NCBI RefSeq assembly: GCF_004362855.1
Contig: NZ_SNXW01000011.1
Span: 1-64,000, forward strand
Source of the DNA: Aquabacterium commune
GTDB lineage: Bacteria; Pseudomonadota; Gammaproteobacteria; Burkholderiales; Burkholderiaceae_C
DNA: 64,000 nt
Direction: 5' to 3'
Positions 44,266 through 54,016 of this stretch are shown piece by piece. A program made the translations under genes and the position numbers. Numbering within the stretch: position 1 is the stretch's first letter; each line of letters opens with the position of its first letter. Under the pieces are notes generated by a model. The model did not search any database and was not told where the DNA came from. It saw nothing but the letters and a program-made list of their open reading frames with translations.

Positions 44266-46797
44266 GTGGAGAGCCTCCCCTCACCCGATGCACCTGACTG
44301 GACCGGCGCCGTGAACGACCCCCGACTCGACCCTGTTTTGCATGCAGCCGCCAGCCGCATCCAGGCGGCGGTGTCGGCGGCCGTCGAGAAAGCGCTTGTG
44401 CAACTTGGCCCCCTGGCCCTGGCAGCCACGAGCAATCAGGCCCGCCAACAGCTGATGACCTGCGAGCGCGAGCTCAAGCTGAAGTCAGGCCGCATCCTGC
44501 AGGCCTTCCAGCGCGAGCTGCAGGCACAGATCGACAAGCACCACAGCCCTGACCAGGACGGCAAACCGGCGCCCAAGGGTGAGCTGGACTGGGACGCTCT
44601 TTCCCTGGTGGACAACCAGGAAGTCGAGCGCGGCGTGTGGGCCGACCGGCTGGCGCAGACCCTCACGCAGGATTGCGAGGAGCACCTCAAATCCCTGTTC
44701 GCGCACATCGCAACCCTGCTCAAGGACGCGAGTGCCGACAGCAACCCGCTGCGCCCCCAGGCCGTGGCGAAAGCCCTGCTCGAAGCCCTGGCCAGCGCCG
44801 AGTGCGACGAAGACACCTGCCTCACCCTGGCGGGGCAGATGGGGCGGGTGCTGGGCCCCGAGCTCAACACGACCTACGGCCTGATCGTTCAGGACATGCG
44901 CCAGCGCGGCATCCAGGCGCAGGGCATGTCGGTGAACCGCAGCCGCGGCACGTCCAGCGGGCATGGCGCCTTCAGCCCCTCGGCGGCGGGCGGACTGCAC
45001 TCTGATTTCGGACCGCTGGGCAGCAAGCCCGGCGCATTCGCCGCCACCCTGCCCGGCGCGATGGGCGCGCCTCGCAGCGGCTTTGGCCAGGCCGAAGCGC
45101 AGGCCCACCAGCGCGCAGCCCAGGCGCTGGGCCACATGTTCGGCATGCACCTGCCCACGGCCCCCATGGGCATGGAGGGCAGCTTCCTGAGCAGCCAGGC
45201 CGACGGCCTCGGCCACGGCCCGACCGCCCAGGCCGCCCGTGCAGACTTCCAGCACCTGCTGCGTCGCATTGCGATTCAGTCCGCGCAGGTGCCGTGGTTC
45301 GGAGATGCCGGCGGCGCGGCAGAAGGCATGGCCGCTTCGGCAGGCTTTGCCGGCCCCTTGATGGCCCCCAACCTGATCCGGGCGCACCGCGAGGAGCTCG
45401 TCCAGGCCACCGGCGGCGCAGCACTCGACCAGATGGTCATCGACATCGTGGCGGCGCTGTTCGACCAGGTCTTGTCCGACCCGAAGGTGGCGCCGCAGAT
45501 GGCCCGCCAGATCGCCCGACTGCAGATGCCGGTGCTGCGCGTCGCGCTCGGCGACATGAGCTTCTTCAATTCACGCAAACACCCGGTGCGGCGCTTCGTG
45601 AACCGCGTGGCAACGCTGTCGGCATCCTTCGACGATTACGAACAGGGCCCAGGCCTGGCCTGCCTGGAGCGCGTCACGGCGCTGGTCAACGCCATCGTCG
45701 ATGGTGACTTCGACAACATGTCGGTGTACGAGTCCAAGCTCGGCGAGCTGGAGTCCTTCATCGACACGGAGAGCACACGCGATGCGGCCGAACACGCCGC
45801 CGTCGCCGCCCTCCTCAGCGGCAAGGAGGCCGACCTGCGGGTGCAGCAGCGCTACATGCAGATCCTGCAGCGCGAGCTGGCCGACATCGAACTGCCCACT
45901 TTCGTGCGGGACTTCATCACCCAGATCTGGAGCCAGGTCCAGGTGATGGCTTCGGCGCGCGATGGCGCTGGGTCACCGTTCTCGCTGCGCATGAAGAAAG
46001 CAGGGCACGAACTGGCGCTCAGCGTGCAGCCTAAAGGGCATCCGCAACTGCGCAAGGCCTTCTTGCTGACGCTGCCGCAGCTGATGCGCGACATCAACGA
46101 AGGCCTGGGCCTGATCCAGTGGCCAGAAGAAGCCAAGCAGGCCTTCTTCGCCCAGTTGCTGCCCGCCCACGCCGAGTGCCTGAAAACCGCGCCGCACCAT
46201 GACCTGACCCAGCGCATGCTGGAGCAGCGGCTGAACAAGGTCGAGCAGATCGCCATCCCGAGCCGGGAAGAAGCGGCCAACGACCCGCTGCCGGCGCCGC
46301 TGGCCGACCTGTCGGCTGCGCCCACGCTGACGGTGGTGACGGCGCTCAGCCGCGAGGAAATCCAGCAGGCGGGCTTTGTGCCCGAAGCCGTGGTGGCGCA
46401 GGAAGCCAAACTGGACATCGACCTCAACCTGCCCGGTGAGCCTGACCCCTCCCTGAGCGAGATCGACATCAACCTGGACGCGCCGCCGCTGCCCGCCGCT
46501 GGCGCCCAGCTCGTGCACCACATCCAGAAGGGCACGGCCTACCAGATGCACATGCAGGGTCAGTGGAAAAAAGTGCGCCTGACCTGGATCAGCGAAGGCC
46601 GCAACTTCTTCATCTTCACGCATGGCAACACGCACAAGCAGACCATCTCGCTGACGGCCCGCACGCTGGCCAAGATGTGCGAAAGCAACCGCTTCAAGGC
46701 CTTCGAGCAGTCCGAGTTGATCGAGCGCGCCACGGTGCGCGCACGCCGCCAGTTGGCCGCCCTCAGCGCCGACGCACGGACGCGCACGGCAGCCTGA
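44266..46797 (+). CDS. DUF1631 family protein
   Basis: 843 aa, helical, cytoplasmic by appearance. It starts with GTG at 44266; AAAGG lies about nine bases upstream and no ATG fits the frame nearby. Family features include the N-terminal helical region (RQQLMTCERELKLKSGRILQ, then LDWDALSLVDNQEVE), the central HPVRRFVNRVATLSASFDDY, and the C-terminal KVRLTWISEGRNFFIFTHGN close to PilZ-like or DUF1631 C-termini. A Gly/Ser/Ala-rich stretch of low complexity lies near residues 225-330. Members are frequent in Burkholderiales, often mislabelled thymidine phosphorylase; their function is not established. It is convergent with pdxA. Confidence 0.88.
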   Translation: MESLPSPDAPDWTGAVNDPRLDPVLHAAASRIQAAVSAAVEKALVQLGPLALAATSNQARQQLMTCERELKLKSGRILQAFQRELQAQIDKHHSPDQDGKPAPKGELDWDALSLVDNQEVERGVWADRLAQTLTQDCEEHLKSLFAHIATLLKDASADSNPLRPQAVAKALLEALASAECDEDTCLTLAGQMGRVLGPELNTTYGLIVQDMRQRGIQAQGMSVNRSRGTSSGHGAFSPSAAGGLHSDFGPLGSKPGAFAATLPGAMGAPRSGFGQAEAQAHQRAAQALGHMFGMHLPTAPMGMEGSFLSSQADGLGHGPTAQAARADFQHLLRRIAIQSAQVPWFGDAGGAAEGMAASAGFAGPLMAPNLIRAHREELVQATGGAALDQMVIDIVAALFDQVLSDPKVAPQMARQIARLQMPVLRVALGDMSFFNSRKHPVRRFVNRVATLSASFDDYEQGPGLACLERVTALVNAIVDGDFDNMSVYESKLGELESFIDTESTRDAAEHAAVAALLSGKEADLRVQQRYMQILQRELADIELPTFVRDFITQIWSQVQVMASARDGAGSPFSLRMKKAGHELALSVQPKGHPQLRKAFLLTLPQLMRDINEGLGLIQWPEEAKQAFFAQLLPAHAECLKTAPHHDLTQRMLEQRLNKVEQIAIPSREEAANDPLPAPLADLSAAPTLTVVTALSREEIQQAGFVPEAVVAQEAKLDIDLNLPGEPDPSLSEIDINLDAPPLPAAGAQLVHHIQKGTAYQMHMQGQWKKVRLTWISEGRNFFIFTHGNTHKQTISLTARTLAKMCESNRFKAFEQSELIERATVRARRQLAALSADARTRTAA

Positions 46798-46812
46798 GGC
46801 CGTGACCAGCCA

Positions 46813-47892
46813 TCACACCCGCACGCCCCTGCCCGCCAGCAGCAGGCGGGCCATCTCGACCGCCTGAGCAAAACTGGACGCATCGGCGCGACCGGTGCCG
46901 GCCAGATCGAAGGCCGTGCCATGGTCGGGGCTGGTGCGCACGAAGGGCAGGCCCAGCGTCACGTTCACGCCCTGGTCCAGGCCCAAGTACTTCACGGGGA
47001 TCAGCCCCTGGTCGTGGTACATCGCGATCACCACATCGAACTCGCCGGTGTGCTCGGGTGGTGCGTGGCGCGCGCGCATGAAGACGGTGTCAGGCGCCCA
47101 CGGGCCCGATGCGTCGATGCCCTCTGCGCGCGCCGCGTCGATGGCCGGGCCGATGATGCGCAGCTCCTCGTCGCCGAACAAGCCGCCCTCGCCGGCGTGG
47201 GGATTCAAGCCGGCCACACCGATGCGCGCCCGCGGCTGCCCCCAGAGCTGCGCGCTGCGGTGGGTGATGCGCAGGGTCTCCAGCACGGCGTCGAAAGTGA
47301 CCTGCTCGATGGCCTGCCGCAGCGAGACGTGGATGGTCACGAGCACCGTCTTGAGTTGCGGGTTGGCCAGCATCATGCGCACCGGCGCGATGGGCTGCCC
47401 CGGCGGCGTGCCCTCGGCCTGCAGCAGCTCGGTGTGCCCCGGGTAGGGCTCACCCGCCAGGGCCAGGGCTTCCTTGTGCAGCGGCGCCGTGACGATGCCC
47501 GCGGCACTACCAGACTGCGCCAAGCGGACCGCGGCACGGATGCACGCCGCTGCGGCCACGCCGGCGCGGCGGTCCACCTGACCCCAGGGGGCCTCGATCA
47601 GATCGGCGGGCAGCCCGGGCGGCGACCACACGCCCATGTGGCCAGCCGGCAACGCACCACCATCCCCCCAGGACGCCAGATGCACCACCTTGGGGCGATC
47701 ACCGACCGGCAGGCAATCGGTCGCCCTCTGCATGACCTGTGGGCAACCCACCACCGCAGCGGCGTGCGCACCCTGCCCCCACCAGCGCGCGATGATTTCC
47801 GGGCCGACACCACAGGCATCGCCCATGGTCAAGGCCAGGCGAGGCGCCCCGGTCACAGGGGTTGCGTGGGCATGGGACAGGGCGGTGGTCAT
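46813..47892 (-). CDS. pdxA: 4-hydroxythreonine-4-phosphate dehydrogenase
   Basis: 359 aa. It carries out an NAD-dependent step of deoxyxylulose-5-phosphate-dependent pyridoxal phosphate synthesis. Motifs are [32 protein letters not shown], the metal ligands in [16 protein letters not shown], and [14 protein letters not shown] with [20 protein letters not shown]. The ATG at 47892 is chosen because the protein then has the usual length; the frame upstream is not coding-like. It is divergent from hisI with about 120 bp between. It lies at one end of the segment that appears inverted relative to related genomes. Confidence 0.95.
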   Translation of the reverse strand: MTTALSHAHATPVTGAPRLALTMGDACGVGPEIIARWWGQGAHAAAVVGCPQVMQRATDCLPVGDRPKVVHLASWGDGGALPAGHMGVWSPPGLPADLIEAPWGQVDRRAGVAAAACIRAAVRLAQSGSAAGIVTAPLHKEALALAGEPYPGHTELLQAEGTPPGQPIAPVRMMLANPQLKTVLVTIHVSLRQAIEQVTFDAVLETLRITHRSAQLWGQPRARIGVAGLNPHAGEGGLFGDEELRIIGPAIDAARAEGIDASGPWAPDTVFMRARHAPPEHTGEFDVVIAMYHDQGLIPVKYLGLDQGVNVTLGLPFVRTSPDHGTAFDLAGTGRADASSFAQAVEMARLLLAGRGVRV

Positions 47893-48013
47893 GGGCAGGC
47901 GCGGAGAGCAAAAAGTCAATCCAGCGGACGATTCTCCCCCCAACTGGCCGCACCCCACCCTCCGAGGGGTCTGGCGCGCACGGTCCTGGCGCACCGATTG
48001 CTACACTGTCACC

Positions 48014-48403
48014 ATGACTTGGTTGGACGACGTGAAATGGGACGACCGCGGGCTGGTGCCTGCCATCGCCCAGGAAGACAGCACCGGCGACGTGCTGATG
48101 GTGGCCTGGATGAACCGGGAGGCTTTGGCGCGCACGGCCGAAACCGGCGAGGCGGTGTATTTCAGCCGTTCGCGCAACAAGCTGTGGCACAAGGGCGAAG
48201 AGTCGGGCCACATCCAGAAGGTGCACGCCATCCGCCTGGACTGCGACGCCGACGTCATCCTGTTGCGCGTGACGCAAACCGGCCACGAACCCGGCATCGC
48301 TTGCCACACCGGCCGTCACAGCTGCTTCTTCCAGAAGTACGACAATGGGCAGTGGGTGACGGTGGACGCCGTCATCAAGGACCCGACACAGATTTACACA
48401 TGA
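48014..48403 (+). CDS. hisI: Phosphoribosyl-AMP cyclohydrolase
   Basis: 129 aa. It opens the purine ring of PR-AMP in histidine synthesis. The domain is complete: [33 protein letters not shown], the acidic metal site [12 protein letters not shown] and [10 protein letters not shown] near the end with zinc-ligand cysteines. It is a stand-alone hisI, not fused to hisE, as is common in betaproteobacteria. The ATG at 48014 is where the domain begins. hisE overlaps its stop by four bases. It is on the + strand, opposite to the hisCBHAF set about 5 kb away. Confidence 0.96.
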   Translation: MTWLDDVKWDDRGLVPAIAQEDSTGDVLMVAWMNREALARTAETGEAVYFSRSRNKLWHKGEESGHIQKVHAIRLDCDADVILLRVTQTGHEPGIACHTGRHSCFFQKYDNGQWVTVDAVIKDPTQIYT

Positions 48404-48789
48404 CCCGCGACGCATCCACACATGACGTGCTGGCCCGGCTGGCCGAGGTGATCGAGTCGCGCAAAGGCGGCGACCCGGCCACCAGCTACGTGGCACGCCT
48501 GTTCCACAAAGGCACCGACACCATCCTGAAAAAGGTGGGCGAGGAGGCCGTGGAAGCCGTCATGGCCGGCAAGGACTTGGCCGCGCAGGCCTCGGCCGAG
48601 CACCGCCAGGCCGCGGTGGGCGAATTTGCCGACCTGTGGTTCCACAGCATGGTCGCCCTGTCGCACCTCGGTCTCAGCCCTGCCGACGTGGTCAATGAGC
48701 TGGCCCGACGCGAAGGTCTGTCGGGTCTGGAAGAATTCGCCTCGCGCCCGGCCGCCCCCAATGGGTCGGGGCCCCAAGGCAAACCGTGA
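48400..48789 (+). CDS. hisE: Phosphoribosyl-ATP pyrophosphohydrolase
   Basis: 129 aa all-alpha NTP-pyrophosphohydrolase-fold enzyme, second step of histidine synthesis. It has [20 protein letters not shown] followed by [13 protein letters not shown], with the metal-binding EE..E pattern, and a later [13 protein letters not shown] helix. The ATG overlaps the hisI stop (ATGA), so the two are translationally coupled. The N-terminal dozen residues are variable. tatA follows after 46 bp, the hisE-tatA link usual in this class. Confidence 0.95.
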   Translation: MTRDASTHDVLARLAEVIESRKGGDPATSYVARLFHKGTDTILKKVGEEAVEAVMAGKDLAAQASAEHRQAAVGEFADLWFHSMVALSHLGLSPADVVNELARREGLSGLEEFASRPAAPNGSGPQGKP

Positions 48790-48835
48790 TTTGCAAACCG
48801 TGATTTTGGGCTTGTGAGCCCGCCTGGAGAGAAAA

Positions 48836-49078
48836 ATGGGATCGTTCAGCATTTGGCACTGGTTGATCGTGCTGGTCATCGTGGTGATGGTCTTTGGCAC
48901 CAAGAAGCTCAAAAACGTCGGCAGCGACCTGGGGTCGGCCGTCAAGGGCTTCAAGGACGGCATGAAGGAAGGCGGGACAACCACCGCTGACGCATCGCCG
49001 GCGCCGCAGCAGGTGGTCAACGAAGCCGCTCGCCGTGACGCCAACACCGTGGACGTTGACAGCAAGACCAAGTCCTGA
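48836..49078 (+). CDS. tatA: Sec-independent translocase subunit TatA
   Basis: 80 aa. A short periplasmic start, one transmembrane helix ([15 protein letters not shown]) and the hinge [14 protein letters not shown] are followed by an amphipathic helix ([14 protein letters not shown]) and a low-complexity charged tail. This is the TatA pattern. It forms the pore-like component of the twin-arginine translocon. GGAGAG lies upstream. tatB follows after 67 bp. Substrates likely coded in this window include the Rieske protein and perhaps the DUF6916-like protein. Confidence 0.96.
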   Translation: MGSFSIWHWLIVLVIVVMVFGTKKLKNVGSDLGSAVKGFKDGMKEGGTTTADASPAPQQVVNEAARRDANTVDVDSKTKS

Positions 49079-49145
49079 TGCCGTCGGTGACGCGCCCTGC
49101 CCTGGCGCCATCGAACAGCGCAGCGACCATGGAGGCGAACCAGCC

Positions 49146-49619
49146 ATGATCGACTTCGGCATCGACAAGCTCGCCCTGATTGGCGCGGTGGCGCTGATCG
49201 TGATCGGGCCGGAGCGCCTGCCGCGCGTGGCCAAAACCGTCGGCGTGCTGCTGGGCAAGGCGCAGCGCTACGTGTCGCAGGTGCAAAGCGAGGTCAACCG
49301 CTCCATCGAACTGGAAGAACTCCAGAAGGTCAAGCAAGGGCTGGAGACGGCCGCGCATGACCTGGGCCACTCGGTGCAAGCTGGCCTGCACGATGCCCAG
49401 TCGGCCCTCGACGGCACGGCGGCCAATGGCGAGGCCGGCAGCAGCACCAGCTTTTACAACGACTTGCCCACGCCGTCTTACCACGCCATTGGCACGCCCT
49501 TGCGCAAGAACTGGCGGCTCAAGCGGAGCGCCACACCGCTGTGGTACAAGCAGCGCCAAGGTGTGCGTCGCCACGTGCAATCGGGTGCCGCCCGCGTGGC
49601 GCGCTTCCGTCCGCGGTGA
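49146..49619 (+). CDS. tatB: Sec-independent translocase subunit TatB
   Basis: 157 aa. It starts [20 protein letters not shown], then [13 protein letters not shown], the TatB signature with the conserved Glu near residue 8 replaced by Asp-containing DFG. A long amphipathic helix follows ([20 protein letters not shown]), then a variable tail, here basic at its end. With TatC it forms the signal-peptide receptor. The ATG at 49146 is the one at which the domain begins. tatC follows after 55 bp. Confidence 0.95.
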   Translation: MIDFGIDKLALIGAVALIVIGPERLPRVAKTVGVLLGKAQRYVSQVQSEVNRSIELEELQKVKQGLETAAHDLGHSVQAGLHDAQSALDGTAANGEAGSSTSFYNDLPTPSYHAIGTPLRKNWRLKRSATPLWYKQRQGVRRHVQSGAARVARFRPR

Positions 49620-49674
49620 TGCCCCCATCCCCCACAACCACCGTCCCAGCCGGTTGCCCCTGAGATCGCCCCAC

Positions 49675-50475
49675 GTGACCGACCCGACCCCCGACCATGG
49701 CACCGACCCCAACCGCCCGGACGGCAGCGAACAACCCTTCGTCAGCCACTTGGTGGAATTGCGCGACCGGCTGATCCGCGCCGTCATCGCCATCGGTGTG
49801 GCCTTCATCGCTCTGGCCATCTACCCCTCGCCCGCCGGTCTCTACGACCTGCTGGCCATGCCCCTGATCGAGCACCTGCCCAAGGGCGCCACGCTGATCG
49901 CCACCAACCCGATCTCGCCCTTCATGGTGCCAGTCAAGGTGACGATGCTGGCCGCGTTCATGCTGGCGCTGCCTGTGGTGCTCTACCAGGTCTGGGCCTT
50001 TGTGGCGCCGGGGCTGTACGCGCACGAGAAACGCCTGGTGATGCCCCTGATCATCTCCAGCACGGTGCTGTTCTTCACCGGCGTGGCCTTCTGCTACTTT
50101 TTCGTGTTCGGCAAGGTTTTCACCTTCATCCAGAACTTCGCGCCCAAGAGCATCACGGCCGCACCTGACATCGAGGCCTACCTCAGCTTTGTGCTCAACA
50201 TGTTCATCGCATTCGGTGCCGCCTTCGAGGTGCCGGTGGTGCTGGTCATCCTCGTGCGCATGGGCATGGTGACGGTGGAAAAACTCCGGGACTTCCGCAG
50301 CTACTTCATCGTGATCGCCTTCGTGGTGGCCGCGGTGGTCACGCCACCGGATGTGGTCTCGCAACTGGCTTTGGCCATCCCGATGTGCCTGCTGTACGAA
50401 GTCGGCATCTGGGCAGCGCAGCTGTTCGTCAAGCACACGCAAGCCCCGCAGGAAGACAGCACCGCGGCGCCCTGA
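49675..50475 (+). CDS. tatC: Sec-independent translocase subunit TatC
   Basis: 266 aa, six predicted transmembrane helices. Family motifs are FVSHLVELRDRLIRAVIAIG near the N-terminus, FMVPVKVTMLAAFMLALPVV, LYQVWAFVAPGLYAHEKR (the key PGLY..E element), FALSFVL-like YLSFVLNMFIAFGAAFEVPV and ITPPDV-like VVTPPDVVSQLALAIPM. The start is taken as GTG at 49675; there is no ATG in frame nearby and the ribosome site is weak, so translation may be coupled to tatB. It is convergent with the DegS-like protease gene. Confidence 0.95.
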   Translation: MTDPTPDHGTDPNRPDGSEQPFVSHLVELRDRLIRAVIAIGVAFIALAIYPSPAGLYDLLAMPLIEHLPKGATLIATNPISPFMVPVKVTMLAAFMLALPVVLYQVWAFVAPGLYAHEKRLVMPLIISSTVLFFTGVAFCYFFVFGKVFTFIQNFAPKSITAAPDIEAYLSFVLNMFIAFGAAFEVPVVLVILVRMGMVTVEKLRDFRSYFIVIAFVVAAVVTPPDVVSQLALAIPMCLLYEVGIWAAQLFVKHTQAPQEDSTAAP

Positions 50476-50511
50476 GCGCCATCGACCTTGCGCTGCCAGG
50501 TCACAGCGCGA

Positions 50512-51684
50512 TCACTGCCCATCGTCGTCCTCTTCGCGGGCCTTGGCGCTGGCCTTCGGGCGGCGGGCGGTCACCACCGTCACGGTCAATTGTTCTTCGC
50601 CGCGCTGCACGCGGATCTGAGCCGGCTCTCCCGGTTTGAGCGCGGCCACGGCATTGAGCAGTTGCGCGGTGCTGCCCACACTGACCGCGCCCACCGTGGT
50701 GACCACATCGCCGGGTTTGAGCCCGCCGAGTGCCGCCGGGCCATTGCGCAACACACCGGTGATCAGCACACCATCGCGCGTTTTCAGGTTGAAGGTCTCG
50801 GCGATCTCGGGTGAGAGGTCGCGCGGCTCCACACCGATCCAGCCGCGGGTGACCTGTCCATCGCGGATCAGGCTGTCCATCACCTGACGAGCCGTGGACA
50901 CGGGGATGGCGAAGCCAATGCCCATGTTGCCGCCCGAGCGCGAGTAGATGGCGCTGTTGATGCCGATGAGGTTGCCGCTGGCGTCAACCAGCGCACCGCC
51001 CGAGTTGCCCGGGTTGATGGCCGCATCGGTCTGGATGAAGTTCTCAAACGTGTTGATGCCCAGTTGGTTGCGGCCCAGCGCACTGACGATGCCGCCGGTG
51101 ACGGTCTGGCCGACGCCAAAGGGGTTGCCAATGGCCAGCACCGAATCGCCCACCTGAAGTGTCTCGGAATTGCCCAGGGTGATGGCGGGCAGGCGTTCCA
51201 GGTCGATTTTGAGCACGGCCAGATCGGTGTCAGGGTCGGTGCCGATGACCTTGGCCTTGGCATGGCGTCCGTCGGTCAGCATGACCTCGATGTCGTCCAT
51301 GCGTTCCACGACGTGGTTGTTGGTCAGCACATAGCCCTCGGGCGAGACGATCACGCCGGAGCCGATGCCCGACTGGGGTTGCTGGCCCTGCTCACCATAG
51401 AAGTACTTGAACCACGGGTCGTTGCGGTGCGGGTTCTGCGCGCTGGAGTTGTTGGTGAAGACGCTGACCACGGTGGGCGCAGCCACCCGGGCCGCTTCGC
51501 TGAAGCCCTGCCCTGCCACGCGCCCTTTGCCGGCTGGCGCGCTGACCACCGACACGGTGGCGTCGGGCAGCGACTTGCGCCACGTCATGTTCAGGATCCA
51601 TTGCGGCTTGAACGTGGACACCACGAACAGCACCGCGACGGCGACCGTCACCGCCTGTGAGAACATCAGCCAGGTTTTGCGCAT
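50512..51684 (-). CDS. DegS/DegQ-like trypsin-like serine protease with one PDZ domain
   Basis: 390 aa. A single N-terminal hydrophobic segment (QAVTVAVAVLFVVSTF) anchors the protein in the inner membrane facing the periplasm. The catalytic triad is visible: His in GYVLTNNHVVERMDDIEV, Asp in DPDTDLAVLKID, Ser in DAAINPGNSGGALVDASG. One PDZ domain follows (RGWIGVEPRDLSPEIAETFN, then GLKPGDVVTTVGAVSV). This layout is nearest to DegS, the sensor protease of the envelope stress response, although DegS identity is not proven. An Arg/Asp-rich tail ends it. The ATG at 51684 lies only 31 bp from the divergent Nif3-like gene. Confidence 0.92.
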   Translation of the reverse strand: MRKTWLMFSQAVTVAVAVLFVVSTFKPQWILNMTWRKSLPDATVSVVSAPAGKGRVAGQGFSEAARVAAPTVVSVFTNNSSAQNPHRNDPWFKYFYGEQGQQPQSGIGSGVIVSPEGYVLTNNHVVERMDDIEVMLTDGRHAKAKVIGTDPDTDLAVLKIDLERLPAITLGNSETLQVGDSVLAIGNPFGVGQTVTGGIVSALGRNQLGINTFENFIQTDAAINPGNSGGALVDASGNLIGINSAIYSRSGGNMGIGFAIPVSTARQVMDSLIRDGQVTRGWIGVEPRDLSPEIAETFNLKTRDGVLITGVLRNGPAALGGLKPGDVVTTVGAVSVGSTAQLLNAVAALKPGEPAQIRVQRGEEQLTVTVVTARRPKASAKAREEDDDGQ

Positions 51685-51715
51685 GTGGACGTCAATCGCC
51701 GAGAAAGGGCCTGTC

Positions 51716-52465
51716 GTGATCGAAAGAGAAGCTCTGGTGTCGCACCTCCAAGCCTTGCTGGAAGTGGACCGTTTCAAGGATTATGGGCCGAATGGCCTGC
51801 AGGTGGAGGGGCGCGCGCAGGTCCGCAAGGTCGTCACCGGTGTGACAGCCAGCCTGGCCCTGATCGATGCGGCCATCGCGCAAGGTGCCGACGCCATCGT
51901 CGTGCACCACGGCCTGTTCTGGCGTGGCCAGGATGGCCGGGTGACGGGCTGGATGCGCCAGCGCCTGGGGCGCCTCATCGAGCACAACATCAACCTGCTG
52001 GCCTACCACCTGCCGCTGGACGCGCATGGCTCGCTGGGCAACAACGCCCAATGGGGGCAGCGCCTGGGCCTGGTGGCAGATGGCCGCTTCGGCGAGCAGG
52101 ACCTGGGCTTCATCGGCCCCACACCGGCCGGGCTCACGCTCGACGGCCTGACCGCGCACATCGCCCAGACCATGGGCCGTGAGCCGGTGGTGGTGCCGGG
52201 CGATGGCCGTGTGCTGCGGCGTGCGGCGTGGTGCAGCGGTGGCGCGCAGGGCCACTTCGAGCAGGCCATTGCCGCGGGTGCCGACCTCTTCCTGACGGGC
52301 GAGATCTCGGAACCCCAAGCACATCACGCGCGGGAAACCGGTGTGGCCTTCCTGGCCTGCGGTCACCACGCGAGCGAGCGCTATGGCGTGCAGGCGATCG
52401 GTGACCACCTGGCCGCGCGCATGGGCCTGGCGCACACCTTCATCGACGTGCCCAACCCTGCTTGA
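51716..52465 (+). CDS. Nif3-like dinuclear metal centre hexameric protein (YbgI family)
   Basis: 249 aa from a GTG at 51716; AAAGGG lies six bases upstream. An in-frame ATG at 51683 would begin inside the divergent gene's start codon and is less likely. The metal-site motifs are DYGPNGLQVEGRAQVRKVVT, HHGLFWRGQDG (two His), YHLPLDAHGSLGNN (Asp/His), GADLFLTGEISEPQAHHARE and GHHASERYGVQAIGDH. The E. coli homologue forms a toroidal hexamer; substrate is unknown, with a GTP cyclohydrolase type 1 label in many databases. It is convergent with the CBS-domain gene. Confidence 0.9.
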   Translation: MIEREALVSHLQALLEVDRFKDYGPNGLQVEGRAQVRKVVTGVTASLALIDAAIAQGADAIVVHHGLFWRGQDGRVTGWMRQRLGRLIEHNINLLAYHLPLDAHGSLGNNAQWGQRLGLVADGRFGEQDLGFIGPTPAGLTLDGLTAHIAQTMGREPVVVPGDGRVLRRAAWCSGGAQGHFEQAIAAGADLFLTGEISEPQAHHARETGVAFLACGHHASERYGVQAIGDHLAARMGLAHTFIDVPNPA

Positions 52466-52486
52466 CCACGGCTTGAGGCAGCGGCC

Positions 52487-53071
52487 TCAGTGCGCCAACA
52501 CCTGCTCCAGTTCGGCGAAGCTGCGCGAGTGCAGGTCGGGCTCGATGGTCGTGTTCATGGCCATCTCCAGCCGGCGCGCCGAGAACAAACCGCGCAGCAC
52601 CGTGCCGCCGTCCTTGCGCTGCGTGACCAGCAGGTATCGCAGACCGTTTTCCTGCAAGGTGGCCGCGATGTCGCCCAGGTGGGCAGTGCGCACATCGGCC
52701 AGGTCCACCGTATCCCAGTGCGTGACCGGGGTCATGATGTCGGCCAGCGTGAGCTCACTGTGCGGCACGTGGTGGTGTGAGGCCCGTTGCACGGGGCGCT
52801 CTCCCTGGATGTCTTCGGCCGTGACCATGCCCGCCAGTTCGCCATCGGCGCCCGAGACGAACACCATGCGCACGCCAGCGCGCATCATGAGGTGCAAGGT
52901 GGCGTCCAGGCCATCGCGGTGACTGGCAACCACACAGGGGCTGTGGTGCAGGTCGGTGAGCAGGCTGAGGGCCGGATCGTGGGCCCGGGCGGCGCGCTGC
53001 ACCTTGGGCAGGCGAGGCGCCAGCCGGAGGGCCTGAAGAGGCAGGGGCTTGTGGCCATGGCGTTGGGGCAT
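52487..53071 (-). CDS. CBS-domain pair protein
   Basis: 194 aa. Two CBS motifs are present: residues 45-90 (SHRDGLDATLHLMMRAGVRM, VSGADGELAGMVTAEDIQG) and residues 110-170 (LADIMTPVTHWDTVDLADVR, GLRYLLVTQ). CBS pairs bind adenosyl ligands and sense energy state. No effector domain is attached. AAAGGAG lies six bases before the ATG. It is on the same strand as hisF, 152 bp downstream of it, so it may be the distal gene of the his transcript or have its own promoter. Function unknown. Confidence 0.85.
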   Translation of the reverse strand: MPQRHGHKPLPLQALRLAPRLPKVQRAARAHDPALSLLTDLHHSPCVVASHRDGLDATLHLMMRAGVRMVFVSGADGELAGMVTAEDIQGERPVQRASHHHVPHSELTLADIMTPVTHWDTVDLADVRTAHLGDIAATLQENGLRYLLVTQRKDGGTVLRGLFSARRLEMAMNTTIEPDLHSRSFAELEQVLAH

Positions 53072-53223
53072 GTTGCACTCCTTTCGCTGTGTTGCACAAA
53101 CACAGGTTACGCCTGCGCAAGGCGTCTGTGCGCCTGCGCCGCGATGCCCCTCACGCCATGGGTGCGATGGAATTCACGCTTGCTTCACATGGCCTGAAGT
53201 GCCAGGCGCATGCAAGCTGTGCT

Positions 53224-54003
53224 TCAGAGGCGCACCGGGATGCCACGCGCGGCCATCACGGCCTTGGCCTGGGCCACGGTGTACTCGCCGTAATGGAAGA
53301 TGCTGGCCGCCAGCACCGCATCGGCGCCGCCTTGCTGCACGCCATCGGCGAGGTGATCGAGGTTGCCGACACCGCCCGAGGCAATCACGGGCACGCCCAC
53401 GGCATCGCTGACGGCACGGGTCAGGGCGAGGTCGAAGCCCGACTTGGTGCCATCGCGGTCCATGCTGGTCAGCAGGATCTCGCCGGCGCCGTGCTCGGCC
53501 ATCTGCGCGGCCCAGGCCACGGCGTCCAGGCCGGTGTTCTTGCGGCCACCATGGCTGTAGACGTCCCAGCCCGGCCCCTTGGCGACCAGGTCATCGCCCT
53601 GGCGCTTCTTCGCGTCGATGGCCACGACGATGCACTGCGAACCGTATTTCTCGGACGCATCGCGGATCACCTGCGGGTTGGAGATCGCCGCCGAATTGAA
53701 GCTGACCTTGTCCGCGCCGGCATTGAGCAGGCGGCGCACGTCCTCCACGACGCGCACCCCGCCGCCCACCGTCAGCGGGATGAAGACCTGCGAGGCCACC
53801 GCTTCGATGATGTGCAGGATCAGGTCGCGACCATCGCTGGTGGCGGTGATGTCCAGGAAGGTGAGCTCGTCGGCGCCCTGCTCGTTGTAGCGGGCAGCGA
53901 TTTCCACCGGGTCACCGGCGTCACGCAGTTCGACGAAATTCACGCCCTTGACGACGCGACCGCCGGTCACGTCCAGGCAGGGGATGATGCGTTTGGCCAG
54001 CAC
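53224..54003 (-). CDS. hisF: Imidazole glycerol phosphate synthase cyclase subunit
   Basis: 259 aa TIM barrel. With HisH it makes imidazole glycerol phosphate and AICAR. It starts [20 protein letters not shown], with the catalytic Asp near residue 11. [56 protein letters not shown] (second catalytic Asp), [16 protein letters not shown] and [14 protein letters not shown] follow in the standard order. hisA precedes it by 13 bp. In related genomes hisI-hisE-tatABC follow directly; here a CBS gene does. Confidence 0.97.
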   Translation of the reverse strand: MLAKRIIPCLDVTGGRVVKGVNFVELRDAGDPVEIAARYNEQGADELTFLDITATSDGRDLILHIIEAVASQVFIPLTVGGGVRVVEDVRRLLNAGADKVSFNSAAISNPQVIRDASEKYGSQCIVVAIDAKKRQGDDLVAKGPGWDVYSHGGRKNTGLDAVAWAAQMAEHGAGEILLTSMDRDGTKSGFDLALTRAVSDAVGVPVIASGGVGNLDHLADGVQQGGADAVLAASIFHYGEYTVAQAKAVMAARGIPVRL

Positions 54004-54016
54004 GTGCGCGTCCGCC